Origin: Branchiostoma floridae
Taxonomy: Eukaryota > Chordata > Leptocardii > Amphioxiformes > Branchiostomatidae
Assembly: GCF_000003815.2 (NCBI RefSeq)
Contig: NC_049982.1
Span: 4,919,469-4,981,468 of the forward strand
DNA length: 62,000 bases
Direction of reading: 5' to 3'
Numbering within the stretch: the first letter of the stretch is position 1; every line of letters starts with the position of its first letter. This document shows positions 33,001-44,700 of this stretch, piece by piece. The notes below the pieces were generated by a model. That model was not told the origin of the DNA. It worked only from the letters and a program-made list of their open reading frames with translations, and searched no databases. A program made the position numbers and the translations under genes.

Positions 33001-36000
33001 ATAGACAATACAATATGGGCACATAGGCAGCATGCTGACATGTACACTACGTCCATGTATTTACCTATATGGTCCGACCATCTTCCCCACCCCTAAGCTG
33101 TGCACTTTGGGGTTCTCCTCCCTTGATTGGACAAATCATAACTACATTGTATACTTTGACTTTATTCAGATTGCAACATAGACAATACAATGTGGACACA
33201 TAGGCAGCATGCTGACATGTATACTACGTCCATGTATTTACCTATATGGTCCGACCATCTTCCCCACCCCAAAGCTGTGCACTTTGGGGTTCTCCTCCCT
33301 TGACTGCCCCTGTGGCCTCTCCAGGGGGTGTGGGTGCTGTGGGTGGTACGGCTGCGTCAACGGGCGCTCCCTTGGCGGCGCGTTCCTCGGCGCCATCTCG
33401 AGGTCCTTCATGCTGATCTTCTCCATGGTAACGGGGATGAACTCCGGCCCGGGTCGGTGGCGGGGGTCGCGGTGGCGCCACTCCAGGTTCTGGTGGGCAG
33501 GGTCCAGGTCAGGGGACTTCTCTCCGGTCTGTCCACACACAAAAACTGCTTTATTTTTTTGCACTAAATAGAGTTTACTTAGCAGAACCTGTTACACAAG
33601 ATTATAGTTTTTAAAGACAATTTAGTTTTCACAACTTGATAAGAATGGGAGATTCACTTCAGGACTTTTTGAGTGACATCCACTACTCTTCTTCAGTATA
33701 ACTAGAAATGCTGAAGAAGAAGTAACCTGAAGAAGAGTGATGGATCTTAAACATCTGGAGGTAAATCTCTGATTTTTGTCCAGTTGTAGAGATGGGATAA
33801 TGCTCTACATACTGCTTACCTGTAAGTCTGGCAACATAATTTTGACAAAGTCATGTAGGGTATAAAGTTACAGACTTCCAGGCAACTTTGACCCTCTTCT
33901 GGAGTCACATATCCACCAGGTAACCAGGACAATGTTGCTGGTCATTAATGGTTTATTTGTTTATTAGCTCCTTCATTCTAGCTGTAATGAAAACTGCCTA
34001 TAACTCACCATTGGCTCTTCTCTCTCCTCTGCTTCCTGATTGGTTGCTGTGTTGTCAGAGTCTGGGTGCCTGGCATGAAGCTCACGGACATACGTGTCTC
34101 TGGAAACAGGAAAACACTTTGTAAGATAAAGTAAGTACAATGAAACATGTACAAGTATGCTGTCTGCTGCATTACTGACAGGGCACAAGAAAAATGCAAC
34201 TTAAAGGGCTAAACTGCAAGGGTCTAGAGTAACTAACATAAATGCTTACATACTGTAATACATGTAATACAACAGTTAGTAAATACAACAGATGCCATTT
34301 TCAAACTAAATCCTTCTTTAATCCTCTAACATAGTGTACATTGCACTTAGTTGGCTGCTGCTTGAGTATCAAAAGGCTGCAAGAGTAATTCCAACATTAC
34401 ACCTGCAATGGACTGCACGTATGCCACCAAGGATGGCAGTATAAAGCTGGTACCAGGAATACACTTACCTCCTGGGTCTGTCAAGTGTTTTATCAGACAG
34501 CACCTTTGCCCTGTCAGGAGGTTCTATAAGAGATTTCCTGAGCTTGCCGATGTTGGCCAGGGCTGAGGAAGGGTCTGGGCTGCTAGCAGTATAGTAGGAA
34601 TGTGTAAACAAGGTACAAGGATTATTCTCACCTTCTGGGTCTGTCAAGTGTTTTATCGGGCTGCACTTTTGCTCTGTCTGGAGGCTCTACAAGAGATTTC
34701 CTGAGCTCTCCGATGTTGGCCAGGGCTGATGACGGGTCTGGACTGTTAGCAGCAGGCCGGGTGGGTGGCTTGGAGGGGGACGGCTTCGGCTCCGGCTGCA
34801 GGGATACAACACGAATGAACTTTGAGAGGAATTTATGGCACGACAGTTGTACGGATACAAAGTTTGGCAAGGTTTGGCAACAAGTATTTTCTAATTCTAC
34901 ACAACTGTAGTCTGACGGTATGGCTAGTATATTTTACAATGTTCTCACTACGAAAAAACACTTAACAACAAGCTTTGAATGGAATTTATGGCACAACAGT
35001 TGTACAGATACAAAGTTTGGCAACAGGTATTTTCTAATTCTACGCAACTGTAGTCTGACGGTATGGCTAGTATACTTTACAATGTACTTACTAGGGAGAA
35101 AACACTTAATAACTAGTAAGTATCAAACTTTAACATTTGAAATGTAGGTACAGTGTAGTTATAAATTATGAATACTCATTTGTAATACATAGAATTAACG
35201 AATTCTTTAACATAGAATTAACGAATTCTTCAACGCACAGTAGTATACTGTCACAATTGTTTGTGTCTTCTTGTTTTTGGGATGGCATTAAACTTTGGCA
35301 TGATACAAACAAATCATAATTCAAGACTTAGTGATCAAAGTAACTATAGCCTTAATATATAATTTTTAACTTTATATCTAAAAATTTCAAGGTCACCTTC
35401 ATGTCTTTTGGCACGACCTTCTTGACAGGAATGGAGGCAAAGCCTGGCACCGTCGTCATGGTAACAGGGTCCTTGTCTGGAGCCCGCGGTGGGTGAGCAG
35501 CTGGAGAATAGCATATCATTTCTTTTGAAATGGATATTGGAGTTTTCTTTTAGTTTTACACAATCAGTCAATCTTCACCTGCTTACATTTCGATGCCTTT
35601 AAAAAAATGTTCCTCAGAGCTTCCAACTGGAGTGCTGCTTCTTGCAGCTATATGTAGCCCATGTAGGTGGCACTCTTTTTGCAAGTTAGAGCACATTCCA
35701 AAATGTGTCTAAGTTAGCATCCTCTAGAATAGCATCAGGTAGAATATTGTCTGATCCAGACATTTTCTAAAAATGCCAACCCAGAAATGGTCATGAAATC
35801 TCATCTATAGCATTTTTTTACATCTAGTCTGAAAAGGGTATGCCACCATTCCATTGTTCTTGTCTTTGTGTCTGATACCTTTCTACTTTGTTGTTTAAAA
35901 GAATGGGAAACAAAAAATGTACTCTGAAAACAAATAAACAGATCAACAAACATCAAAACGTAACTTCCTTGTATAGAGTATCTTACCAGGTGTGCCCTGT

Positions 36001-38967
36001 CTGGTGACCTCAGTGATGGCAGTGGAGGAGGGGACTGTGTACTGTTTGGCTGTGGGAACAGCAGAGACAGATGTCATGTTATGGAGAACAAAAAAGTGGC
36101 AAAACTGAAAATGGAAAAAAAAGTTAATATCAACTTTCGAGGCAATTTCAGGGGCTAGTAGGAGATGATTGAAGGAAATCAATTTGAAAAACTGAGAGAT
36201 AACCAAGATATGATATAGTATCGCATTAAATGACAAACAAGTTAATGTTATTTGCAAAAATAAAATTTATGAGTTACTCTGTCACACAATTAACTTAGAT
36301 GAGAAAATAGAAACTTGAAAGTGCTCACTCCAAATTTTAAATAACCTTCCTGCAATTTATATTTGATTCAGACTGTTTGACTACCACACAGTGTTACAAG
36401 GCAACACAACAAGTTAAGAAGACAATTAGATGTCCAGATCTAGGAAGAAACTTACACTTCCATGCCTTGGACGGGGGAGTATAGTGGGACTGAGCTACAC
36501 CGCTAGGCGGAGGTTGGCTACTGGCTACTGTGAAAGTAAGATTAGAGAGAGTGTGAGTAACTTTCTACTCTTAAGCACCACAAAGACACAAGCATGCAAC
36601 ATTGTGGTGGGAAGTATGACTGTGCTCATTACAACCCATTTCTTTAAAAAAATGAAGACTTTGTGAAAAGTTGTTCCAGTGCAAACTTTTTCCATGATTG
36701 GTTTTGACACCTATTGTTAACTCTGTGTGTAAATTCTACTCTAATGTACCACAAGTGTACTACAGAATATATAGTAAAATGCAATCTCATTATGTGTTAC
36801 TACTATCTGGAAAGTTGGGGAGGGGGCACCCCCATGCCTATACAAATGTATGTCACTGACAAAATCATCTTTCCCCCTTCCCTCCTTTTCAGCACATAAT
36901 GAATGTCCTGAATTATCTGCCCTGGTAAAGCTTTTTTTGTGTGTTACCAATCTATCTAGTCCAGTCACCTTCATCATTTCTCCCAGTCTTTATACCCCCG
37001 TCCCTAGAACATTTTGAAAGAACACTTAGCAAAACAAACAATGCTACAGAGTGCAAAGTGGGCTTCCAAAACCCTATCTAGACCATAGAAAGAGCAAGTA
37101 TTAGCACACAAATATTGCTTGTCTTCCTACTTTCTGCCTTGAAGGATTTGATGTGGGTGTCTGAGGAGTCGCTGGACTCTTCCACGTTCCTCGCCCGTGG
37201 CACAATCTGCGCCCCGGTGAAGACCTGCGATCCCTTGGGCATGCTGTAGGTGGCGCTGCCGATCCTCTCCGCTACTCGGGCCACTCCAGAACTGACTCTG
37301 GACTGCACAGTGGGGGCTCTGTAGGGATTAGGGGAAACATTACGTAATGGGATGACTGAAAGCAAGGAAAAGTGTTACACCCAATAAGTCTTGTTGGCAA
37401 AAATGTTATTATAGTCAAAAATCAAGCAGCCAATAATTTTGGGCACTTTTTTTCTAGCATATGCAAGTTTGAGTTCTACAGCATTTTTTTTCAGTGGAAA
37501 ATTTGTATAGACTCTGTAATACAATGTAGTAGTGTCATGATGCGGGTGGGCAGCATTTGGCTTATCTCTTCATGCTGCACACCAGAGGCAATGCAGTAAC
37601 AATTGCTTTGCTAAAATCAAAGTTATAAATCGACCAACCTGCTTTGCACACTGACTATTGTAGCTGAGCCCACTCTGGACCTGGGTTCTCTGTCTATGGA
37701 AGATCCTGCAGAACAAGAAATAAAGAATTGTGTACTTTATTCCTTGTTCAATGATGAATGAAGAAAAAAATCAGCTCATCAGTGTACAAAAGTCCTGTCT
37801 TTAGGCCACAAGAATTGCTGGTAGGCTTGGCTATGGGTAAACCATATCCAGAACTACTTTTCTATATCCGTTGCATTGATCACCTATTAATATAATAGTA
37901 TTATGGAAGCCACCTTGACATGGTTTAGGGGATAAATGGCATCAGCAACTGCTTTTCTAATATTTGTTTGTGTGTGTTGCTCACCTATTCTGGAAGCTGC
38001 CTTGGAATGTCCCTCGTCAAACGGGGAGGGGTGTTGCTTGATGGGGCTCTGTGCTCGCTGGGTTCTCCTGTCCCTCTGAGCCTGTGGAACATGGGGAGAC
38101 TTGGTTAGTTACGCTGTCCCTTTTTGCTATCTATATAGTGGTTGTGTGATGAGGAAAAACTTTGTCTTGTATTAATCTTAAATCCAGCTCCAATGCAGTA
38201 AATCATGTAGCACACATAATACTGCATGTGTTAAAGGACAAATACAGGTGCAGCAATTTTTCGATGTTGCATCATTAAGCTTACTTGACAAAGAAACTCT
38301 GATTGTTATACTGTACACATACAAAGTATTCTCCACTAAAAAATATACTTGGCCCTGAAGACATTAGTCAAGGAGGACTCTGGTCTGTAATATAGAGATC
38401 CTTTATAAGTTGCACTTTGAGCTTTATGGATGGACATGCTGTCACCAGATCAATGAGCAAACTGAACTGAACTTGGAACATTGTGACAAATCATTGAGGT
38501 TTTAGCAAGCAATAAATGATCTCCAGTGCATCAGAAGTGCACGAAACTGGGCCAGGGGGGAATTTGTATAGCTGAACGATGTCATGTACATGTATTTTGC
38601 AATTAATTAATAATCCTCAGATTGATTGATCTGTTAACATTAGAGATCTTCTATCACTTTGCAGGCACATGGCAGCAAATGGTTCTATTATGCTGAACAA
38701 CATGTCACACCTAACCTTTGCACGTCTATCTATCTATCTATCATGCGTTCTTTAAAACTGTCCAGCAAAGATGCCCCTATAAAATAAACAAACAAAGTTA
38801 TAAACTGAACTGAACTTGTAACAGGACCAAAACGCTCACCTGTATGGACTGTTCGTGCTGCCTCTGCACCTTAGCCGACAGTTCGACCAGATGTTTCTGT
38901 GACATCAGTCTCTTGTTGGGATCCTCCTTGTGTCTCCTCTCCACCTCCATGTGCTCTACTGGCTCTT
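30034..38967 (-). CDS. Unrecognised Ser/Pro/Arg-rich protein, 17 linked exons, 5' end not resolved
   Basis: I do not recognise this protein. Seventeen minus-strand exons chain with GT..AG sites and matching phases: 38967-38840, 38081-37985, 37705-37639, 37318-37131, 36527-36456, 36049-35987, 35500-35397, 34795-34632, 34582-34469, 34099-34009, 33528-33242, 33121-33065, 32945-32889, 32189-31979, 31609-31556, 30901-30823, 30161-30034 (TGA). They encode about 650 residues. The first exon is helix-forming and coiled-coil-like (KHLVELSAKVQRQHEQ); then a long low-complexity stretch rich in Ser, Pro, Arg; the C-terminus (NIYYGRLASPSRTWRMPTMF, then RRQDFTIRPEPISIPSSRKR) looks like a short conserved tail. 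No enzyme motif, signal peptide or membrane segment. The first exon enters in phase 1, so an upstream exon is missing: either a separate first exon near 40.4 kb or the CCP2 gene itself. Confidence 0.75.
30590..30812. repeat. Imperfect repeats of ACATACAGTGATACAGGTGT
   Basis: The 20-bp word occurs at about 30587, 30764 and 30785 with related GTGATACAGGTGTGTCC at 30729. It lies in the intron just 3' of exon 30901-30823. Confidence 0.7.
31979..32189 (-). CDS. Exon of the 30-39 kb gene with a relic upstream duplicate
   Basis: The exon encodes SREKQPAVSASKQLTSSYQD and then an acidic, Gln/Ser-rich run. Its 5' edge and flanking intron (about 32145-32285) are duplicated at about 32335-32475: the minus strand there reads AAAAGAGCAGCCGGCAGTTA but contains an in-frame TAG and an altered acceptor, so the copy is a dead pseudo-exon. 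Confidence 0.75.
32885..33300 (-). repeat. Three tandem copies (about 178 bp) of an exon 3' edge plus donor
   Basis: Each copy contains, on the minus strand, GGGAGGAGAACCC, AAAGTGCACAGCTT, GACCATATAG or similar, then GTAAA. The first belongs to the 33528-33242 exon; the other two (33121-33065 and 32945-32889) are preceded by AG and, if spliced, add 57 nt each in frame, encoding EENPKVHSLGVGKMVGPYR-like repeats. Splicing from the first donor straight to 32189 also keeps the frame. Confidence 0.75.
34469..34795 (-). repeat. Duplicated coding exon (38-residue module)
   Basis: Exon 34795-34632 ends and exon 34582-34469 consists of the same module: SPDPSSALANIGELRKSLVE... versus SPDPSSALANIGKLRKSLIE..., both ending DKTLDRPR. 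Both have good splice sites and the same phase (2 in, 2 out), so either or both can be included. Changes between them are amino-acid replacing (E/K, V/I, Q/L, P/S). Confidence 0.85.
34815..35110. repeat. Intron tandem duplication, period about 158 bp
   Basis: GGAATTTATGGCACGACAGTTGTACGG...CTGTAGTCTGACGGTATGGCTAGTATATTTTACAATGT at about 34829-34943 recurs at 34981-35083 with few changes. It lies in the intron upstream of the duplicated exon. Confidence 0.85.
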
Positions 38968-39029
38968 CTAGTGGGGATGAATACAAACATGGAGCTCAGT
39001 ACCCTCAGAGCAAAGTGCTGAATGTTCGC

Positions 39030-39920
39030 TTCATGGTAAAGATGACATATGGAGTGGTTTTATTGTTGAAATGAACCTTATTCCCACCAAAGGTCTGTAA
39101 ATGATGTGAAACCTTTAATATCAAACTGGTTAGTAGAGTGCAGGTTTTCGTATGACATCCTTGGTCTACTGTGAGGGTTATAACTATCTGTGCATGGGCT
39201 CACTCTGGAAGCAGGTTCCTTATTCCAGACACCAGGCTGCAAAGGATGGGAACTATTCAACCGGTTAGTAGAGTGCAGACTATGATGCTCAAAAGAAAAG
39301 TGGCAATTGTTTTAATCATTGTTAACTTTATCATCTATGGAATGAGATGGCAGTTGAAATGAACCTTACCCGGTGAGGTCTGTNNNNNNNNNNNNNNNNN
39401 NNNNNNNNNNNNNNNNNNNNNNNNNNNNNNNNNNNNNNNNNNNNNNNNNNNNNNNNNNNNNNNNNNNNNNNNNNNNNNNNNNNACCTTTTGAGTGGGTTT
39501 ATTCTTGACATGGACCTTACCAAGTATTCCCGTCACAAGTCTGTAAAGGATGGGAAACCTTTACTGGTTATGCCTAGGTCACATTTCAAAACCGGGGCCC
39601 AGCTAGGCAGTATATGGGATCGAAAAATAGGATATAGAAGAGAACAGAACATGTAAAACGTAAAAAATCATTAGTCATGAGCACAATTTGTGCATGTTTC
39701 TTGATACAAAACTGTGCTTTTTTTTTTTCGCAAACAGCCCCGCCGGGTTGCAAATGTGACCTAAGCATTTAGTACAGTGCAGATTGTTTATAAAATGTTG
39801 AAAAGGGAGTCCACATCTTTGGTTTACTGTGAGGGTTATGATTGTCTATGGAGTGGGTTACTGCTGAAATGAACCTTATTGCCATCACCAGTCTGGAACA
39901 GATGAGATATCTGCCCATGG
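39030..39920 (-). repeat. Decayed tandem array carrying micro-exon-like AG..GTAAGG cassettes
   Basis: The + strand words (A)TGAA(A)TGAACCTTA, GGTCTGTAAA, AACTGGTTAGTAGAGTGCAG and GGTCTACTGTGAGGGTTAT recur near 39035-39180, 39255-39383, 39484-39570 and 39765-39910. On the minus strand each unit reads TTACAG, 10-20 nt, then GTAAGGT or a mutated ATAAGGT. The clearest cassette is 39542-39515 (20-nt micro-exon). The assembly gap falls inside the array. Confidence 0.55.
39384..39483. other. Assembly gap, 100 N
   Basis: Exactly 100 N, the usual placeholder for a gap of unknown size, placed inside a tandem repeat that probably caused the break. Confidence 0.99.
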
Positions 39921-40384
39921 TCAGTAGTGTACAAAACAATGAAGATCCATTTGATTAGTAACATGCATTGGCATAATACCGGTAGTAAGACTTATACCGG
40001 TAGATTAAAAATAATGGAACTTAAAGAGATCTACACATGCAACAATAGTTACTTCTGAGCTGTGCACACTTCAGACATCTAGGTGTCCAATACACCATTT
40101 ACAAAGCATCGATAACAATGCATTCGAAGACAACAACAAGGCCAAAAGTTTTCAGTATACTTTTTTTTAAATTTCGGGGTAGGCAGCTCGTCGTGGGACG
40201 AACACACTGTCACATTCATTGCCAAATTTATATAGATCATAATTACACACGCTCACGGCACAAGACGAACATGATTCAACAACAATCTTGAATTTCTGTT
40301 GGTGACCTACAACTCATGTAAAAATGTGAAGAACCGTTGCATAATAGCCCGGATCTACGACTGAATGGGCAAAATTGAACGTAC

Positions 40385-40440
40385 GCAGCCATTTTCCCGC
40401 CATTTTTATATCTACGCTAGCAGTGAAGTGTTACGTCATA
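40385..40440 (-). promoter_or_regulatory. Candidate core promoter (minus strand) near 40.4 kb
   Basis: On the minus strand: TGACGTAA (CREB/ATF-like), then GATATAAAAATGGCGGGAAAATGGC, which combines a TATA-like run with YY1-type ATGGC and E2F-type GGCGGGAAA words. This would suit a first exon of the 30-39 kb gene. An ATG here opens MAGKWLRTFNFAHSV and stops after 29 codons unless spliced. The evidence is motif-based only. Confidence 0.35.
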
Positions 40441-41728
40441 GCGGTTGTGACGGACAGAAGTTAAATGAAAATTCTTGACAGTATACGTCCGTTTTCTCAT
40501 GACATTTTGTATGCTCATGCAGGTTTATGTTTTATGCATTTACTGACAGAAAAGGAAGGAACATCAGAGGATGTATAAATGTACATAGCGGCAGTTAATT
40601 GTGCCGTGTTTCTTCCTACCGGTATTTTGTACCCCCTCCCAACCACGCGCCCGTTCGCCGTGTAATTCAGCGGCGTGTTACAATTACAATATTACGCTTT
40701 TAGCAGGACAAGAGTGGCAGAAAAGTTACACAGAAGAAGTGGCAACGGTAAGCTATAACAGCAACATGTAACTGGAGAAAATGATGCGTTGACAATTTGT
40801 CAAATCAGTATGGCTAGAGAAATCGTCGTAAACGTGCCGGTATTATGATAATAGATGTTATATGGTGAGGATTATGTGCATTTTGATATCACTTTTCAAC
40901 TTTGTCAGTTGTTTGTTTAGCTGTCCACTGACTTACTTGGATTTATCTGGGGCATCTAACTTCCACTACATGTACGTGTACAAGGTCTCAAAAATAGCTG
41001 AGAGACTTATAGATAAAAAAGACGATAGATATATTCTTGACCACTTTCCCCTGAACTTCACTCTCCATGTAGTCAAGCAGGAGACAGTTGGGGCATACAT
41101 GTGAAACTACTGATTGCAACCTTCTAAACATTCACCATCAAACTCTCATATCACAAAAAAAGCTCCCTTCCTCAGCTAGGTAGATTGATCAGATTGTATT
41201 CATGCCAAAAACATGCAAAACTGTACATCACTACAAAGGAGTATGAATCTTCAAGGAACATTAATTGTAAGAATGACTAAAAACTAAAAATGCAAGACTG
41301 ATCCTTTTCAGACTTTCTAAATCAAAGAAAAAGTGCCTAACATTTGGTCTTTGACAGACATCCAACCCTGGCATAGCAAGGGCATATGCTACTGGTACAA
41401 GTAAACTGAACATTTTAGATACTCCATTTGGGGTGATTTCTGCATTACAGCAAGTTGAAACAGCAAGTTTGTAGGAATTACAGTATGTACAGGGCCCTTT
41501 ACAGATTCACGAAAGCATACTGCAGCTGCACAGTCAGAAGAAGGTCATCAGTCAAAAGCAATCTATACCAAAGCTGAAAAAATGCTTATTGTGATATTAG
41601 ACTTAAGTGCATAACTGTTAGTAGCGAGTGCGTTGAAATGAATGATTGAAACGTGATTGTCGATGACAAATGATGAGAATAGTGAGTACATTGCACCAGT
41701 CCCTCCACCTGGACACCTGAGCCGAGAA

Positions 41729-44700
41729 CTAATACTCTTCTCTACCATCACTGCAGCCCGGGGACGTCTTCCCTTCTCCCGTCTTGGCTGTTGGGAAGGG
41801 CAACATGAAGACGGCTTGCTTCAGTGTTACCGGCTGTTCTAGGTCTTCTTGCACATTGTCTGTGTTCTGTTCTTGCATGTGACATTGCACTGTCTTGTGG
41901 TCAACTTTGGTACTTATTGGCTGCGCTGCTTCTTGTTGTGATCCTGCCCTGTGACCCACTTTGGTACTTCTTGACTGTGCAACGTCTACTGTTGGTTCTG
42001 TCTTGTGGTAAACTTTGGTACTTCTTGGCTGTGCCGCTTCTGCAGTTGGTTCTCTGCTCACGTCCCTGGTTGAACCAGGAAACGTGATGACTGCGTTCGT
42101 CATCCTCACCGACTGCGACTTGTTGGCTCCCACTCTACTACTACCCTCCCGGGATACGGCCTCAGCAGCCTTAGCACCATCTGCTCTCCTGCACTTAACC
42201 TCTTTCTCTTTCCCACCATCTATATCTGCAGGATTCTTCCAGAGAGGAAATCCATCGTCCACTGCACTCTCCCCAGGAAAGCCGAACACTGCCTGCTTAA
42301 CTGCCGTTGGGGAAACGTTATAGGGTGTAGGGGCTCTGTAGCCACTTGATGGTTTCTTCCACTGTACGGGCTTGGCAACCAGCCGTTTGAGTCCAGCAGA
42401 CAGCAGCTTGTGGTCGAGTCCCTTCGTTCCAAACCTTGCATCGCCGAGGGTTGGTGGTGACAACTCTGAGTCAGACAAGTCTGTGTCGTTATCAGCTCCC
42501 GTCGCATCAACCTCTGTTCTTGCCGACACCACGCGTAGACCCTTCTCGATGTCAGGCAGTGCCTTCCTGGCCGCGAGCGACATCGCAGAATCCGTCGGCC
42601 TGCTCATCACCTGGAATGGAACGCCTGCCTCCAGCACGACCCCGACCGAGTTGATCGTCATCATCGGCTGGTCCGATATCTCCTTTGCCTGCGGGCTACT
42701 GAGGGGGCTGGGGAGAGAGTTCCGTCTCTTCCAGGCCAGGTACTCCTGCAGCTTCCTCTGGCAGCCCCGCTGGAGGTTCTGTTTGTCCAGCGACATGGAC
42801 TCCACGAGCTTGAAGCTGAGCTGGTTGGTATGGGAGGGGGGCCGACTGCCTGTGGGTGGTGGTAATGCAGAGGGAGACCTGTGTTCAGTCACTTAACTGC
42901 TATGTACAAGCTGGAAGCAAATCTTGGTCAGAAACACGCCAAACACAAACCTCTTGATAGAAAATCATCAGATTATTAATCTTTATCTAAGTTTTGTACA
43001 ACTTGACACGCTGAGTTGATAAAATCTGACAGGCTAGCATCTATTTTTGATATCAGAGTTAAATATTGTAGAGTCATACATTGTACATACTACCTCAACT
43101 AAACCATAGATTCTATGCAAATCTTAGCACCAATGCAGTTTGATATGTTCCTATAGCACTTGTAACTCCAACCAATTCATTGTTGGGAAGAGGCTGGAGA
43201 GATGTATTGCACATGTAAATTTCCAGCAGTGAGATAAAACAGCACAAAGCTTTTAATGGTGGGGCAAGATGACTTACATGTGTATCTATTAGGCTATTGT
43301 AGCCAAATATCTTACCATATTGTGATCACCCTACCACACAGCAACAGCACAATGAGAATGATATAGAATAGGTTTAACATTTAAGATAGGTACATCTGCA
43401 AATGTATCTGTATCATAAGTCAAGGACTTTGTAGGACCACTTTTCAAAAGTAGCACTCATTTAGATCTTTAACCGCCCCAAAAAAATTATGACAAATTTC
43501 TAGACACCAAAGACGCAGTAACACCCCATCACAAGCACGGCACACACAAAAACGGGCACAAACGATCTCATCTGTACGTGTGAGGGAAAGGAAAAACCGC
43601 TGCCTTGTCTTCCTGGTCTCCGACACACTTTGCCTTGTGGGGAGGGGGGCTAGTGAGGAGACGATGTGGAAACAAACATGTACTTGCATTGTCAACAAGT
43701 TAAAACATACATGTAATCCATATGTCCACATTCACAACACCTTTCCACACACTTCAAGGTCTTGGTTAGTTCTGCTGGTTTGGGTGTATTGAACTTCAAG
43801 AGCTCTTTTGACAGGGGCTCAAAAGACGGGTGCCCATGACAGAGATCCCAGAGCCACAGGAAGTTAAATACACCCAAGTAGTGATATACATGTATCTAAT
43901 AGGTTAGGCAACAATGCATGCATTTCACAACATCTCAAAGACGTTTCATGTGAGTAAAGCACTGAAAAAAAAGGCCAAAATCCTTTTTGTATGTCATTGA
44001 GTAGTAACATATTAGTACACCCATTACATGATGTCTGAAAATCTTCCCAACAAAACAGGCAACATTTTTCAAAGAAATGGTTTGTCTTGTCGGTAATTTG
44101 GCATTTGTATAATGATACCTCCTGAAGTCGTAATTTGTTCCTCAATTGTTCTTTTTCACTATTTTAATCAGAAGTACGAAAACAAATTTAAGAATTGCCT
44201 TGAATTGTACCATACAGTAAATCACCCAAAGCAAATTAGCTGGGGCAAAAATTTCTTTTCCATTGTTAGTAACTCTTATATGACATGATTATGTCATTTT
44301 TTAACACAAATAAGTTAGTACATGCAATCACGCACATCACATAATTAGTCACACCCTTGGTTAGATCAGAAAATAATCAGTTAGTTAGTTAGTTGGTTAG
44401 TTTGTGGCAAGAATGGTGCAGTCTAGTGATTAACCTGCTTGCGTGGGTGACCACTGACAGGCCACGTCCCTCATGACGGGCGCGATCGGGTCCATCTCAG
44501 GGTCCTCGCCGGCGTTTTCTCCTTCTGGCGTGGCAGACACGGTGCAAGGTGCGGTATAAGAGGAATGACAGAACCCACCACCAAACGACAACAATACAAC
44601 ACAACACCGTTACACAGGCACTATATACACACACAGGGACAGGGTGATACAGGGTGAAGGTGGAAGAAAGGATGTTTCAAAACTTAACTGCTCATTCTCT

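Noticed and set aside
40862-41104. Plus-strand ORF of 80 codons (MVRIMCILISLFNFVS...) with a hydrophobic start
   Set aside because: There is no family motif and no matching splice context, and it is isolated between two minus-strand blocks. It could be part of an unknown transcript, but cannot be supported.
41824-42896. Plus-strand ORFs of 87-174 codons at 41.8-42.9 kb
   Set aside because: They are the reverse of the large last CCP2 exon, which has the consistent splice phase.
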